Positions 25,872-40,000 of a DNA stretch of 64,000 nucleotides are shown here, one piece after another (within the stretch, counting starts at the first letter, position 1; each line of letters begins with the position of its first letter). The notes beneath the pieces were generated by a model, which was not told the DNA's origin, ran no database searches, and saw nothing but the letters and a program-made list of their open reading frames with translations. The position numbers were made by a program, and so were the translations under genes. The stretch is from Isochrysis galbana (lineage: Eukaryota; Haptophyta; Isochrysidales; Isochrysidaceae): positions 5,603,318 through 5,667,317 of the forward strand of contig CM030934.1 of assembly GCA_018136815.1 (NCBI GenBank), written 5' to 3'.

Positions 25872-28084
25872 GACCGCCTTGCTCTACCTCGCGAGGCCCG
25901 ACAGTGACGTCCGGTGTGGCCGAGATATGGGCTCGTCCTCACAGGCGCACCCCCTTCTGCTATGATCCGGGCCTTGTCAGCCACCCGCGAGTTGCAGCTC
26001 GTAACCTTGGCCGCTTTCCTCCCGCATTGTAGTTCGACTAGTGTCACACCTGAGGAATGCTACTACCTGCCCCACGCTTGGCACAAGCAGCAGCTCTATG
26101 AGGATCTCACTGGCTACAACTCGGCCACGGCTACCCAAGGTCCATAGCAGGGGAGCCAAGGCCCCGGCACTTGGCACGCCGTCACTCTCGTCGTCCGATG
26201 TGGGATGGCTGTAGAGCACACAAGTCACATACGTGAGGCGATCATCCACACGTCCTACACCCGTGGCAGCTGCTCCTGAGCACGAAAGGTCGCCGATCAC
26301 CGCCGAGTGATCGCCGGGCCTTCTATAGTCTATGACCCGTGGCGCCGGCGGCGTGCATCGTCGTGCACCCGGATCACATCCGCTGAGAGCTCAGTGCTAC
26401 TGCCCTCGCTGCCACGCGGCATTGGGCGGTGCGGATAATCTGCTTCCTTCTTCTATGATGCACCAGCTCGGACATCCCGCGGTGTCGTGGCCCATTTTGT
26501 GTCGTGTGATGCCACATTTGTGAAGGATAAGCTCATTCTAAGAATATCTGACGTGAGGGGGGCCACGCCGCCCCAGGCGTGCGCTACATCCTGCATCGTA
26601 GGATAGGAAAGCAACATGCCACACACCTGCATTATCTGCTTGCGTCAAAGTCTCCGACAGCGTCTTCTAATTCCAAACGACTGTCATAGTTCGAGCTATG
26701 GAGCGTGCCGCGACCGCTCCCGATCTCCAGGCGACCCTCGCCACCGCGCCCCACGCTGCCAGTGACGGCACGCTACAGAGCCCTCCCACCGGTGCCCATC
26801 CAAGGCCCACCCAGATCTTGCCCGCGCGGCCACGTGAGCGAGACGCGAGAGCGATCGCGCACAAAAATAAATCTGAAGATTCTGGGCTACACACCTACTA
26901 GTTCAAGGTTTCCCTATCTCTATTCCGACACCGCCCTTAACTTCCCTCCCCCCACCTCCTCCCCTGCCCCCCTTCATTCCTTTTTCTTCGGTTTCCGGGG
27001 TCCGGCCCTGGTGCACTACTAAGGGCCTAGTTCGGAGCGTGGGTTCTGGGCAGGCCTTTTGTACGTCTATGTTGTCGCTTGCAGTTGTTCGAGTGTGTGT
27101 GGTTGTCATTGGCTTTTGTTCACGGCTTCGGGCTTCGGTGTTGAGTATCTCACGTGTGTAAAGTCCGGGTCCACCGCGGCTCACGTTTGTGTTGTTCTAG
27201 GTTCCTCAACGTGGTGCGCCACTCTACATACTAACGGCGCTAACTAACGGACTTCTATAGTCTATAGAATAAACTACGGCGGTATCGCATTCTCAGAGGA
27301 GTCAGTGATTATCAGAATACTAGAAAGATACACAACACTAAGCAAAGCCCTACTCTTTGTTTGCCCACACGACCGACTTGGCTAAAACCGCCCAGTTGGG
27401 AATGGGCAGACAACCGAAACCGAAGAAGAGGATAGACCTAAACGACGTCCATCCCTTACTGCTTACTTATTGCTATACACCGTAAGCCAACACGGACATC
27501 TAAAGCCTAGCACAGAATCCTCGCGATAGCCTCCACGTTTGGGGTGACACACATCGTTGAGGAGCCCGAAGCGCAGCGTCTATAAGACGCGGAACTCGAG
27601 GAGCACACTCGGCGCATGAGCGACGCGCAACAACCGAACCCGAGCCCCAAGTACAAACCCAATTAAATCATGCACATCCCGACTGCCCCACGAAGAAGAC
27701 GTACAACAGGCCTGCCCCGAACCCGCACTCTGAACTAGGCTCTTGGTAGCGCACCAGAGCCGGACCCCCGACCCCCGAAACCGAAAAAAAGGGATGAAGG
27801 GGGGAAAGGGAGGTGGTGGAGGGAGGGGAAGTAAGGGCGGTGTCGTAGCAGAGACAGGGAGACCTAGACCCAGTAGGCGTGTAGCCCAGAATCTTCAGAG
27901 GTTTTTGTTCCATGGCGACCAATCACCAATCATAAGATTAGTTGAGCTAGTGGGACCTAGACTACTGTGCCCCACTAGCTGCTTGGCATATGCTCGCCCC
28001 GGTCCAGAAGCCATGCAAATAGATAGCGCTTTTCACGCAGCTAAGCAATGCTTCTGTGGTGACCGACACGCCCGCCCGCCACGT
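25872..28084. other. Intergenic with inverted repeat pair
   Basis: No gene was found on either strand. The main structure is the inverted pair of family A repeats (26867-27075 and 27690-27905), with about 600 bp of AT-richer DNA between them. Confidence 0.5.
26867..27905. mobile_element. Family A repeat pair in inverted orientation (possible long-TIR element)
   Basis: The left arm begins 'tctgaagattctgggct' and runs through a CT-rich stretch, 'ttcggtttccgggg' and 'gggcaggccttttgtacgtc' to about 27075. The right arm (27690-27905) is its diverged reverse complement, including 'gtacaacaggcctgcccc' and the end 'agcccagaatcttcaga'. Arms are about 200 bp, and the whole is about 1.04 kb. No transposase frame is visible inside. 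Single arms of the same family occur at 54310-54545 and, more degraded, at 23990-24075 and 50370-50440. Confidence 0.55.
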
Positions 28085-31000
28085 TCAAAAGAGACCCTGC
28101 ACGGTGCGGGCGCGCTGAAACCAACCGGTTATCCCGGCGCGCTGAGGCTGTCCACTCGCTGCAAGCCCGGCCGAGGTGACACCGTCGGTCGCTTCTGCGC
28201 CCCCATCCTGCTCGGCCACCGCCTTCTCCCACACCCAGCAGAGGATCGCGCGGACTACCTCATCCAGAATAGGTGTGGCCATTCCGCGGGCGCGCGCGAC
28301 CCGCGAGGAGCTGTGCACGCGTGAGTGGAGCATGCCACTTTTTCCGGAGCTGAGGTGCAAGAGAAATCCGCCATCATCGAGAGGAGCGGCGCTTGCTGGC
28401 CGGCCAAATGCGCCGCTGGCTGCGGCGGCGGTCTCGTGTGCGGTGTATAGCAACACATCCTCCCGTTGCGACGGAGATGCCGAGAAGAGGGGCAGTGTCG
28501 GTGGCTCGAGCACGAGGAGGAGATGGTCGCGCCCGTCCGCGTCTCGCCAGCGGCACGAGTTGAGCGGCAGTCCGACTAGATACCCGATGAGGGCGTTCCA
28601 CGGTAGGCGAAGGCCCCGGATGGGTTGTAGCGAGGGATACACCTGTTCCAAAGGGAAAGCAGAAGGCAATCGCTCGATGAAGGAGGCGATCTCGGTATCC
28701 GCCGAGACCTGAGCAGCAAGCACCCCACGCCGAAGATCGCGCCACGAGCGAAAGGAACGGAACGAGTCCCACTGTGAGCGGAGCAGCCAGGCGGCGACAT
28801 CTCTGGCGCTAGCGACAGCGTTGTCGAAGTCCATAGCACCCGGCAAGCGCCGCGGGGCAAGGACTATGAGGTGCAGCAAGGGTGCCAGCGTCGACTCGGA
28901 GGCGCCGGTGGGCAGCGGCGTGGAAGGCACGCCCTGCGACGTCCTCTCGGCGGGTAGGTGGCTGCTCGTCGTGTCGCGCGACTCACGCTCGGCGGCCTCG
29001 CGAGCCGATGCACACGCCGCTGCAGCGGGGTACTCGCCAGAGGAAACGTGTCCTCCTCCTGAGTGACCGAACGCAAAGGTCATGGCCGATCGGCGGAGGA
29101 GTGACCTCGAGATGGTGGCGGCGGACACACCTGCACTGCCACCGGCGGGCTCCGTTTGACGGAACGCGGACGTCTGGTGGTGCGGAGGCAGCTGCGAGCC
29201 GGGGGCGTCCGCGCCAACTTCGGCATGGCGCTGGACGGCCACATCACTCATTGCCGGGTGGGTGCTACGTGTCGATCTGCGGAGCCTTGGGCCGCCTGGG
29301 CGCGGCCCAGCCGCAGTGGGAGAAGGGGGGGAGGAAGGCTCCAGTGGAGCGTCGGGCTGGGCCACCCAAGCCACGACACAGAGCTCGGACCATGGCTCGG
29401 GGAGGGCAAATCCGATGCACGAGTCTCCGCAGGGTATGAGGTGCAAGCAAACGGCTTCAAGCGCCGGCTCAAGGTCTGGAGATGCCCTCTGGTTGTAGGA
29501 ATCAGAGATGGCGGTCGCCACAGCGGGAGGCTGTGCGTGATACGACGCTACTGTGGCCATCGAATAAGGCAAAACGGGCGGGTGCTCGACAAGCCAGTTG
29601 AAATACTCGTAAGCCATGGCCGGAGGGCAAGGCAACGGCAAGGGAGTGGCGGGTACAACGGCAGCCCGAGCGCGCAATGGCGGGTTGGCCATCGCCGAGG
29701 CCAAAAACGGGCCAAGCTGTGCGGATGGCCCGGCGAGGGGTACGGCGGCGGGCGGAGGCGTAACGCTTGAACCCGTCGAGAGTCGCAGACTTGCAAGTGG
29801 GAGGCACTCACGGACCAAAAAGTCGTACGCCGCGCCCTCCGAATCGTCGCAAATGTCCGACAGGACGTCCTCGATACCTCGAGGGGGCCCGGCGGATCCG
29901 AAGGCGAACTCAAGGTCAGATAGCATCGGGACACCAAAGCACAATGAGTCAGTAGCGGGTTGGCTAGGGGCCGCCGCGTCAATAGGGGCAGACGTAGTAG
30001 AACGGGGAGACTGCGCGCCGGGGGTGCGCGACCCGGGCGTCCTCGAATCGACGGAAGGGGAGGCCTGCAGAGCATCAGCAGACCCAAGCAACGCAGCCTC
30101 GCACCGCAACCCGTCGGAATCCTCACTGATGAAAATACCAACAAACAAGCCTTTCGTCACCAAAAGCAGAGCCTGAGCGCGAGAACGAATTTGGCGCGCT
30201 GCGGGAGAGGCATTTTCGGCTGCGCTAGTTGACCAGTTGGCTGCTTCCCCTGGCACATGGGATTGGGCAGACGACGGTCCGATCATACTCGGGTTCGAGA
30301 GCCCGCACGAATTACCGTAGTTGGCAGTCGACATGGAGGGCGTCCGCGAGAGTGGCATCCGTTTGAAGGACCCCGCCGATGGGACCAACGGCGCGGCGCG
30401 CGATGCCATAGATGTAGCCATCTTGCCCGAGGCGCTATCGAGTATAGGCATCGATGGTAGCACTCGAGTCGAGGGCACGGGTCGCCGGCGTTGCAGACAC
30501 GTGGTTACTACGTCTGCAAGTCGCGAGATCAGAGCAGCTCGTTGCGCTGCCTGCGTTGTGAGAGTGGTGGACGACGGCAGGCGCGGGCATGCTCCTCCAC
30601 CTGCGCAGGTGGGCTGTGCGGCAGTGCCCATCGACCGACAAGTGCAGGCGCCTATGCACGTTTGCAATGTCGCATTTGATGCCACGGCAACATCTGCCCG
30701 TGAATGGTCCGAAGACGGCGCCTCTTCATTTGGAAGCGAAGGCAAGGGTATCCGCCACGTTTTGAGCGTCAGCGCTAGCCCGATTGCCCGATGAAGACTC
30801 CCGGTCGCAACACTTACACAACCACCGCCCGCAGGGCTAGAATTGCCGCCTTTACCCACGCGTGGTGAGCCGCAGCAGCTCCCACGAGATGTGGATAGGT
30901 CGAGTCGTGCGACTGCTGGCCCAGGCGCCGCAGGGGCGGGGGCGTCAATGTGAGAGGCGCCAGACGGTGGGAATGCGCCCGAGAGCATGCTGCCCGCACC

Positions 31001-34000
31001 CTTCACCGATGAGCAACCCGCAGCACGCACAATCGTACGCTCGATAGATTGGATAGAACCGCTTATCTGCTGGTGTGCCAGAGGAGGATGCGGAGATGGC
31101 GGGGACGTATTCGGAGTCGAGGAAGAGGAGAGCGGCGGAGAGGACACACTGGCGGTCAAGTCGTTCCCGCCATATACGGATGCGTCGCGCGAGGTAAGGA
31201 TGTTGCTCCCGCCGTGAAAGGATAAGTCACGTGGAGTGGATCCCGGCGAGCCGCGAGGGAAGTATTCAATACCCCCGCCGTTGTCACGTTGACACGCACT
31301 TGCAGCGTCCTCGAGCTCACAGCGCGCGCGGAGGGCAGCGTCGACGGCCAACAAGCACGTGGGTGCTGTAGCTGGAGGCTCACCTACATATGAATGCGCT
31401 AACGGCGTGGCGGAAGTGGTAGAGGGGCCCTCTGCCTCGAGCCCCGCCAAGGCAACTCCAGAGCGAGAGATGTGTGCAATCCAAAGGACCTCGGCCCCCC
31501 TATTGGCAGGAGGAAGAAAGCAAGCATAGAAAAGGCGTGGGGGTGCCAAAGGCTGGAGGGATGGCCTCGGCCGCCTGGCCGGGGGTGAGGATGAAAAGGC
31601 ATCATCCTCTTGAAGCAGAGGTCCAGTCGCATAGCTGGCGGCTGCCGCCCAGGAGGGATAACGCCGGACATGTTCGCTTCCATTGAGTCGTCCGCCATCG
31701 GGTCGTCCGAGCTCGTGCACTGAGGATCGTGTGGACGTAGTCGCAAGGCTTTTCACGGCTTCAGCGGCGGCAGACATCGCCCACGAGGGCATCGCCCATC
31801 GGTAGGTTTGGCGGCGACACCGCCACAAGCCAAGCGCATGAGCGCAGCAAAGGGTATCCACGGCCTCTCGCCCCGCTTTCTCCGACAGCTTTTCGGAGAC
31901 ACCGTCTTCCGACGCTTCGCGACTCGATGAGAGCAGGGCGCACAGCCGAGCCTCTGCGAGTGAGGCGCCAAGTTGCACGCAGAGCTCGTCAACATAAGGA
32001 GCCCAGACACCGCCGATGGGCCCGCCAACAAGTGCATGGCTCCCACCTACACCACCGCCGTCTTGAGTGATCGAACCTGGCACCTCCCATTTACCGTTGG
32101 CGATATACGGAGCAGGCGAAAGCGACCCTCCAAGCTCGCTCAAGACGGCAGGGGAAGCTGCAGCCACATTTCCACTATCCGGGCCTCCGCTCGTGACAAC
32201 GCCATCGCCGCGCGCCCATAGATGCACTCGCAGCTGGTATCGCACCACCGATCCTGGATTTGGGTGAGCGGACACCTCCGGTGAATGCAAGCTATCTGGC
32301 GGAGGCGGAGGCGCAAAGATGCGAACGCGCAATGCTTCATCATCGACCGCCGGTGGGCTATCCAAGCTGCTCGATACCCCTGGTGACTGTGTTTCCCACA
32401 GCGTTACAAGTGCGCAAGCAATGGCCTCACGAGCCACATTCCCGCGCTTCGCGCTTCCTGAAAGCGATGGTGATAGGAGCATGCGAGTCAACCCGAGCCT
32501 TGCTAGTGGCCGGCCACGTCCAGGGCTCCAAGAGTGTGAATCAGACATTGCCAGCAGTGAGTCGGGCAACGCAGCTGTGTTGATAGGCCGCCAACCCCCT
32601 CCGCGCACTGCGGACACCGCGCGAGGCAACCATGCAGACCAAGCGTCGGCGCCCGACGGCGTGCCCTCAGGCGCCGAGAGCAAACGATTTCGGTGCTCGG
32701 TATGCGGTGAGTCATTTTGCGAATGGTTTTGCGAGGACGTGGTTGACGCGCTGGCAGCGCCACGGATGCTGCAACTAGTGCGGCTAAACTCTACATTCCC
32801 GCAAGATCCCGCACCACCGATCGAGCTGGCCATCCGAGCTGCGGTGACGCTCAGTACACTCGCTTGCGCTAGGCCCTCCTCAGCATCGGTGGGTCCTGCC
32901 CATCCGAAAAGATCCTCATCTGCCGTTCGAGCTAATTCTGATCGAGAAGAATGGACGGCGGTGTCCCTAGCGGCAGCCTCAGCCGTTCTTCGAGTCGGAC
33001 CAGCCTTAGGAGAAGACGGCGCGGAGAGAGGGGGCCAATCCGAGGTACTGCGACCATCGAATTCGTGCTCGGCCTGAGGGCTTTCTGTGCTTGCATGCCT
33101 TGGTATAGGAACAGGCGGCAACTCAACTATTGCTGAGGCGAGCGGAGAAGCTGAAGGCGGACACAAAAATCGGACATCCTGTGAGGAGAGGCGCAGGTCG
33201 GGGTTTCGCTGCATCAGCATCGAAAGGGTGGCGAGAACCAGCTCGTCCATTTTCAGAGCGAGGTGACTCATAAGACCATCAGTGATGTCAGCAAGCGGTC
33301 GTGCTTTGCGAGGCATCAGACTTTCCGGGTTTGGCTCCTTGCTGGGCGCATCTGCCTCCTCGGTAGCCTCATCGCGGACCCTAACGTCCGGCTCAGGGTG
33401 TGAAAGGCCCAAAGCGTCGCTTTCCGTCAACCCAAGAACACGAAGCTCGACGAAAAGACGTCGCTTCCGCATGGCACGCGAGGGCGCGGCGCCACCGCCG
33501 CCAGCCACACTTGATTCCACCTGACCTCCACTGCACGTTGGTGGGGCGGACGATGTGGAGCCGCTGTTGTCTTCATTTGCGCTAGTAGCAGCATGAAGCT
33601 CTCCAGCTACTCCTGCCACGTGAGATCCGGTCGGTGTCGAGGGTCGGGAATCACGTAGCGTGCCAGATTCCGGCATACCTCCGCATGAGGTGGAAGCAGC
33701 GATGACGCTGACCGATGAATTCCGCGTTAGAGGCAGAGAGGTCGACGGAGAGCCATCTGCCGGGAGTGCGGTGCTAGATGGGCAGCCAGGTCGTGCAGCG
33801 GCGACCCGCACCTCTTCCTCTCTCAACGTCAATTGCAATAGGAAGGTTGCGTCGGAGCCCATCTGGCGGTAGACAAATAGAGAACCATCGTCGCAAGCCA
33901 CCGAGAAGGGAGAGAGCGCTGCCCGTAAAGCACGTAAAGCGCGGCTCTTATCGGCTAACAAGCGCTCGTGTAATTCAAATGTCTCGCAGCGAAGCTCATC

Positions 34001-37000
34001 CAGCCCAAATTTCCCTCCAGGTAGCAACCGATCATCAGGCAACCGCACCTCGTCAACTTGGCGAAGCAAAACGCGTTTAGTTGAGATGTCGAGGGCACGG
34101 CGCACCGCAGCTTCGGCTGCCGCCAGTGCTGCCATGGCGAGCATCATTGGCGCGCCAGCTACTGTCACATCGACGAGCTCGACAAGAGGATCTTCCACAT
34201 CCACCGTGCCCGATATTCCGGATGCCGCCGCGGCTGGCACAGATGCAGAGGCGGTCTCAGATCCGTGAGGAGCGTCCGTATCCGCCCCCTCAACAGGAAG
34301 GGGACGCAACAGCATCCACGCGCAATCGGATAGTGCCGTCTGCGAATTGGCACTCCCAGAGGCGAACGAGGCGATGGCCGTCGCGTAGGCATTTGGCACC
34401 GCTTCAAGCAAGCTACTCGTGCTTGATCCTGCACCTATCAGACTTGCGGCGGAGCCGTCGCGAGAGATTGCTTTGGAAGCTCCGCACGCATTAATGCCAT
34501 CGCCACCGCCTTGGCCTCGTTGCGACCAATGGCTGAGACAGGGTGGCGTTGGTGCAGATGGCGCCCCTTGCGTCGAAACATCTGTGGTGGCCGGCGGCAC
34601 GGCTATGCTCGACGTTCGTCGCATGCCCGACGCGGGGGCTGCCGAAAGGCAAAGTGAGGAGTCGCCAGAAGACGCCACACACTGATTAGCAGGGGAGCCC
34701 CCGGGCGGCGTCACCGTACTCGGGGCAAACGTCGAGGTGTCCCGTGGTGCTGTTGGCTGGCAATCGGTGGGGCCTTTGGTGGAAGGCGCTCGAACGCATG
34801 TTCGTAGGATGGCCACTCCCACTCCAGCCACAGCCGTAAGTTGCACGTCAAGAGCAGGTAGCTTGAGGTTTTGCAGAGATAGCCTAAATAGAGCTCTCAC
34901 ATCTGGATGCGCAAGGGGCAAGCGCAAAGTCGTGTGGAGGAGTCTATCCGTGGGAAGCAGCGGCAATTGCGCCTGCACCGACAGCACAATCCGCTCCAAT
35001 TCATCTAGCGCGGGTGCAGAATTCAGTCGCGGCGAAGTCATTTGGCGGTCGTCGGTTGAAGCGATCGCGTCACCCCGACCGTGTTCAGCTTGAGCAACGG
35101 TCGTGGTCGTGCATGTGTTGGCGCATGCAACACTTGCAGAATGTTCCTTGCGAGATGGTGGTGATGAAGAGGACGCCCATTGGGCAGCGAGAGCAACTAA
35201 TCGCGCGGACGCCCCTGCCGCTCGAAGGCGTGTGGCAAGCCCATCAAGCATCTTGCTATCTGAAATTTCAAGCACTCCCGTGATTTCACTCTGCTGCCCT
35301 CTTCCGAGATGGTGAGAACCCTCGTCCACCGAGACCAACGCCGGTGACTTAAGCCGGAGCACTTTGACACGCAATTCTACATCCTCGGGTGCCTCACTGA
35401 GAAGCGCCGGATAAGAGGACGTCTCATCTTCTAGGATGGACGCAAAGCCTTCTGCAACAGCAACGTCGCCAGGGTGCGTAACGCATTCATCAGCGTTTCC
35501 GGCACGAGAATGTGCACGCTGCTGGAAGCTTGATATTCCGTGAGGTGCACAATCCAGCCCGCCGCTGAAGGCGGATCGTGGGGTCGAAGTCGCCCTGTTC
35601 ATGTTAGCACCAAGGGTGTCCCCCGTCCGACCACGGCAAACAATGTCAGAGATAGTCGCGCTAATGCCACCACTCTTTAGGGGCCATGCAGAATGCCCAC
35701 CACCAGAGGCCACGTGGCTCCAACTACCTACTTCAACTTCAACTTGTGCAAGGAGAAGTCCACCCGCATGTGAGAAGAAGAAGGAAGACAGAAGTTCAGA
35801 ATTCGCCGTATCATCTTCCTCCAATGACATCGAAGACGCTCCGACTATCTCTGAGTTTTGTGCCTCGCGAAATCTTTCGACACATCGCGGCGGGCTCGAA
35901 TGCAGAAGAAGGCTTGCGGCAGCAAGCTGTGTCGGCGCGTTGCCATCGACAATTTGTGATGACTGGTCGGCAGGTTGTCCTAATGGTTGGGGCCTCAGCC
36001 ACGGCGTTGCGCGGGGCAAGAGACTGAAATCTGGCGCCATTGCATGGTCGAAACCGGCTTCAAGCTCCGCAAGCGCGCGCTGATCGTGCAACAAGTCTCC
36101 GATAGGCAGTCTAAGAGTGGCTGCTACTTCACATTGCTTTGCGGCGTACATCACATCTGGCAAATGCGGTGCAAAGCCAGCTCGCATACCGGACAGTAGG
36201 GCTCCGGTGAAGACAGCTCCTCGCCAGCAGAGCGCGTGGTCACACAGTTGCTGTGCGAGGCGTAGAGAGGCATCGGAGGGCGGCTGAGCCGAGGGATCTG
36301 CAGGGGCCATCTTGCAAAGGGAATTCGGTGTCGGCGAGCCGCTTGCACATGAGGGATTACCCTCGACGGATGTCTCGGGACGCGACGTCATGGGGGAACC
36401 GCCTGTGCCATGCGCTTCGAACCACTTTCGTACTTTGGCCTCCGTGCACGAAATGGAATCGGTCGGCATCTTTAGCTGCGGAGTCGTCCGAAGCTCTTCT
36501 TGCAAAGATGTCAGCGATTCGGTGTGCTCTTGCGGCGTCCGCCGAAAGCCTTGCACACCAGAGCCCTGCTGAGAGATCGGCAACGTCATGCCAGGCACTT
36601 TAGATGCATGAGCAGCGGCATCTCGTATATGACTCTCCGCTATGCTCGCAGAAGCGGCTTTATTTTGTGCGAGTTGGATACCGAGCAATTCAGCGATAAA
36701 TGGATCAGCAGGCGGCGGGGCTTTCAGGTCTGACAATGAGCATGCGCAGACATTGAGTCGGAATGTGTTGGCGCTGCCCGATGGCGAAAGCACCGGAGAC
36801 TCATCGATACCATGAACATCGCGACGGCTACCATCTTGAGTGGCCGTCCCAGCATTGGTCGGGGACGCGGCTTCCGGATGAGCCTCCGCCTCATCCTCCG
36901 GCGTCGTAATCCACGCTAAGGCAGCAGTGTCCGAGCCGTCCGCAAGCCACTTGACAAAGCAAGTAAGAGGTGGAGGAGGAGGCGTTTGGCTGACCGCCTT

Positions 37001-40000
37001 GGTACTGTCATCTATGTCATCTATCGGTTCACGCCTATGAGTGCTGGATGACGTGAGTAGCTGACCAGGGTACAGAGCCAAGAGCGAGGCCCATGATGCA
37101 CCAAAGACGGGCGCTGAGGCGCCACTCGTATCTAGTCGCTGTCGGGGAATGCACCTAAGGAGCTCGCGCGCCATGACTCTTGCCCTTGGCTCGGGTCGCT
37201 GAGCAAGCACCGCCGGAGCTCCGTCTGGCGTGTCATCTCGGATGCCTGCACGGATTCCGGCGGCGGCAAAGCCGGTAGCGATGGGCGAGGGCAGCTGCTG
37301 AAGCGTCGATGCAGTCGCGCAGGCAGATTCGACAAAATGCACGCGTGCATCGCAAGCAGCAGCAAGCATCTCCTCGTAACCTTCGCGAAGCAGCCGTAAC
37401 GGTAGCGAATACCCAGATGCACGAATATTGACCGCGTCAGACCCACATCCCCCCCCCTCACCAACACTCGCTAGACTAGCTGCAACAAGGCTAGCACTCG
37501 GAAATGAGGGCAGGCTCGCAGCGGTGACGAGGTTGGTGCTGTTCGAACGGCGCATCGCAGGATCCACCGGGTTCTTGATGGTGGGAGTCAGCGTCGCCGC
37601 AGACCCACAAACAGCGGGCACGATCGCTGCGGAGTCGGTGTCGGAAATGGGTATGGGAGCAAATCGAGGTTGAGTCGCCGCGGGTGCATGGGCAGGCATG
37701 GATGATGAGTCCTCGTCGGGAGTCGATGAGAGCGATGGATGACCGCTGTGTGGCGAAGATAGCGCGAGAGCCTCTCGTGGGCGGCGTATGGATTGGAGCG
37801 AGAACGGCTGTAGGTCAACACTTGCATGCGCGCCGTGCATGAGTAGGTGATGTGCAGGAAGGTCAACCTCTGGAAGCCCCGGACCAGCTTGGGTCCCTCC
37901 TCCGCTGTGCACCATGAATGTCGCTGAGGTGGAAGTACGTTGGGGGGTAGGATCTCCTGCTGAGCATGACTCCGACGTCCTCGCTCTCGAATCTTGCATT
38001 AGCCGTGAGGCAGGAATTCCCGAACGCTGCGGTCGTCTGGCACTGCCTATGGTCACATGGACCGTGCTCGGGGCTCCGCTTCCTCCACTTACACCACATG
38101 AGGCTGCCATGCCGCCTGTCGTGCCGCTTCGACGGGCCGTCTTTCCAACGACGGCTATTGATCCAGTCGACGCGCGCTCAGAAAAATACCCTTCTGCGCC
38201 TTGACCGCTCCCACAAGCGCGAAGCGCAGATGGAGTATATGCTGCGCGTCCGCCTTCAATCTGTATTGTGCTCGCTGCTGGGACATCGGATACCGTGCAT
38301 GATACACCTCCGGCGAGATGCGAGTCGATCTCTGCGATGCGCCAAGCTAGCCGCCAGAACAGCGCTGCACTAGTCAATTTCACGGCACTGTTCCCTTCTG
38401 CATTGGGCATGGAGGTCGCGGACATCCCAGAGGGCAGCCGAATGTGGTCGTTAACAGGCTCTACCCAAAGGGACACTTCCACAGCTCTTCTGAGTTCCGC
38501 TTCGGTGGCACGCTCTGTAGCCCTTGTTGCTCGCGCCACGTACTGCAAAAGGCAAGCGCCGCCACCTTCTAGTGCGACTGCATGGCACATGTGCACGGCA
38601 GCCACCGAGATGCTGGGAGGAGAGCCTGGGAGCCGGCCTTCACCACTGTCGCGAATGTTTTCCTCAGGATTCCTACGCCCGATGCTGCCGCCATCGGCGT
38701 GTGTATTTGACGTCGCTGGCAAGGCTTCACTACAACCCTCACCCGCGGCGGCGCGTTCCGCAGCAGTTGTAAGACGTTCCACATCTGCACACCACCAGCC
38801 CTCTTCTAGACGGGCCTTCATGAGCAAGCCAACAAGGAGAAGAGCCATGCGTTCTGTCGAGAGCGGCCATCGCCATTGCCTTCGCCACAATGCCATGCGA
38901 AGCCACCTCTGCGAGTCCGCTCGCGCTCCATCTCGCCTACCTTCAAGATCTCCTGGCCCCTCTCCCTCTCCCTCGCCCCACACCCCGCCCCAATCTTTTC
39001 CTTCTGCGTAGTACCCGTCGTCATCATCCTCGTCCGAGTACTCGTCATCCTCCCCCTCTTCCCTCGAAACATCCTCTCCCTCCGTTGTGTATTCTTCCTC
39101 GCTCTCCGACTCCTCCGATGATTCCTCTGTTGATGAATTTACCTCGGCCGCCTCGGCCTCCCAACGCTTTGCAGCGGCACGCCGACGCCACGTCTTGTCA
39201 CGCTGCGAGTCCGCTTCGCTGGTGATGAGCGGGCCGCCAAGTGATGCATACAACAGCACATTAGCGCGAGTCGCGATCGCTGCGGGCGAGTCGAGGGGCA
39301 CGAACCCGCCGCTTGCCTGAACAACTACATCACATGCTAAGACAACACTCCTCCACACCGTAAGCAGATGATTACGCGCGCCTCCGGCCTGCTCGCATCG
39401 GAATCCGCAAGCTCGCAGGAAGATGAGACCGTTAGGGCGATGGAGTAAGCGCACTACAAGTGCTGCTGGGGCGTCATCACCAAGGGCGTGAGTCGCTAGG
39501 TGGGATGCTTTGGGTGTCGAGATGCCACCACCAAACGCAGCAGGACTCGCCACTTCGTCCCGCTCAGAGCTACCTTTGGGAGCAAGGGGCAATTCGGCCT
39601 TGTTGTTCTCGCTTTCGTTCCCCCCAGAAGATTGCGCGTGGCCGGAACTCTGCCATTCGCGTTGCTGGCTTAAGGCCCTCTCACTGAAGCGTTTCTCGGA
39701 TGGCGGGGCCCATCTACATGCGTATGTTGATGCTCCCAAGCGCATCGGAAGAAGGCGCCGCAGCTCTGCAATCAAACGTGCTAGGGCAAGACGTTGCGCC
39801 GGCGCGCCGCCTGCAATTACACGCACATGGGACTTAATATGAAGGTCCAATGATGGGCTAGCATCGGGGCCCGCCGCGGTCACCGCAGGCGAACCCAAGC
39901 CTTCAACCTCATCATCTCCAAGCTCGTCGTCGAATGAGAGCCCACTCAGGGAATTCAGAGGGCTAAGCTGGGGGTGCGCGACAGTGCTCGTGGGGCTCGT

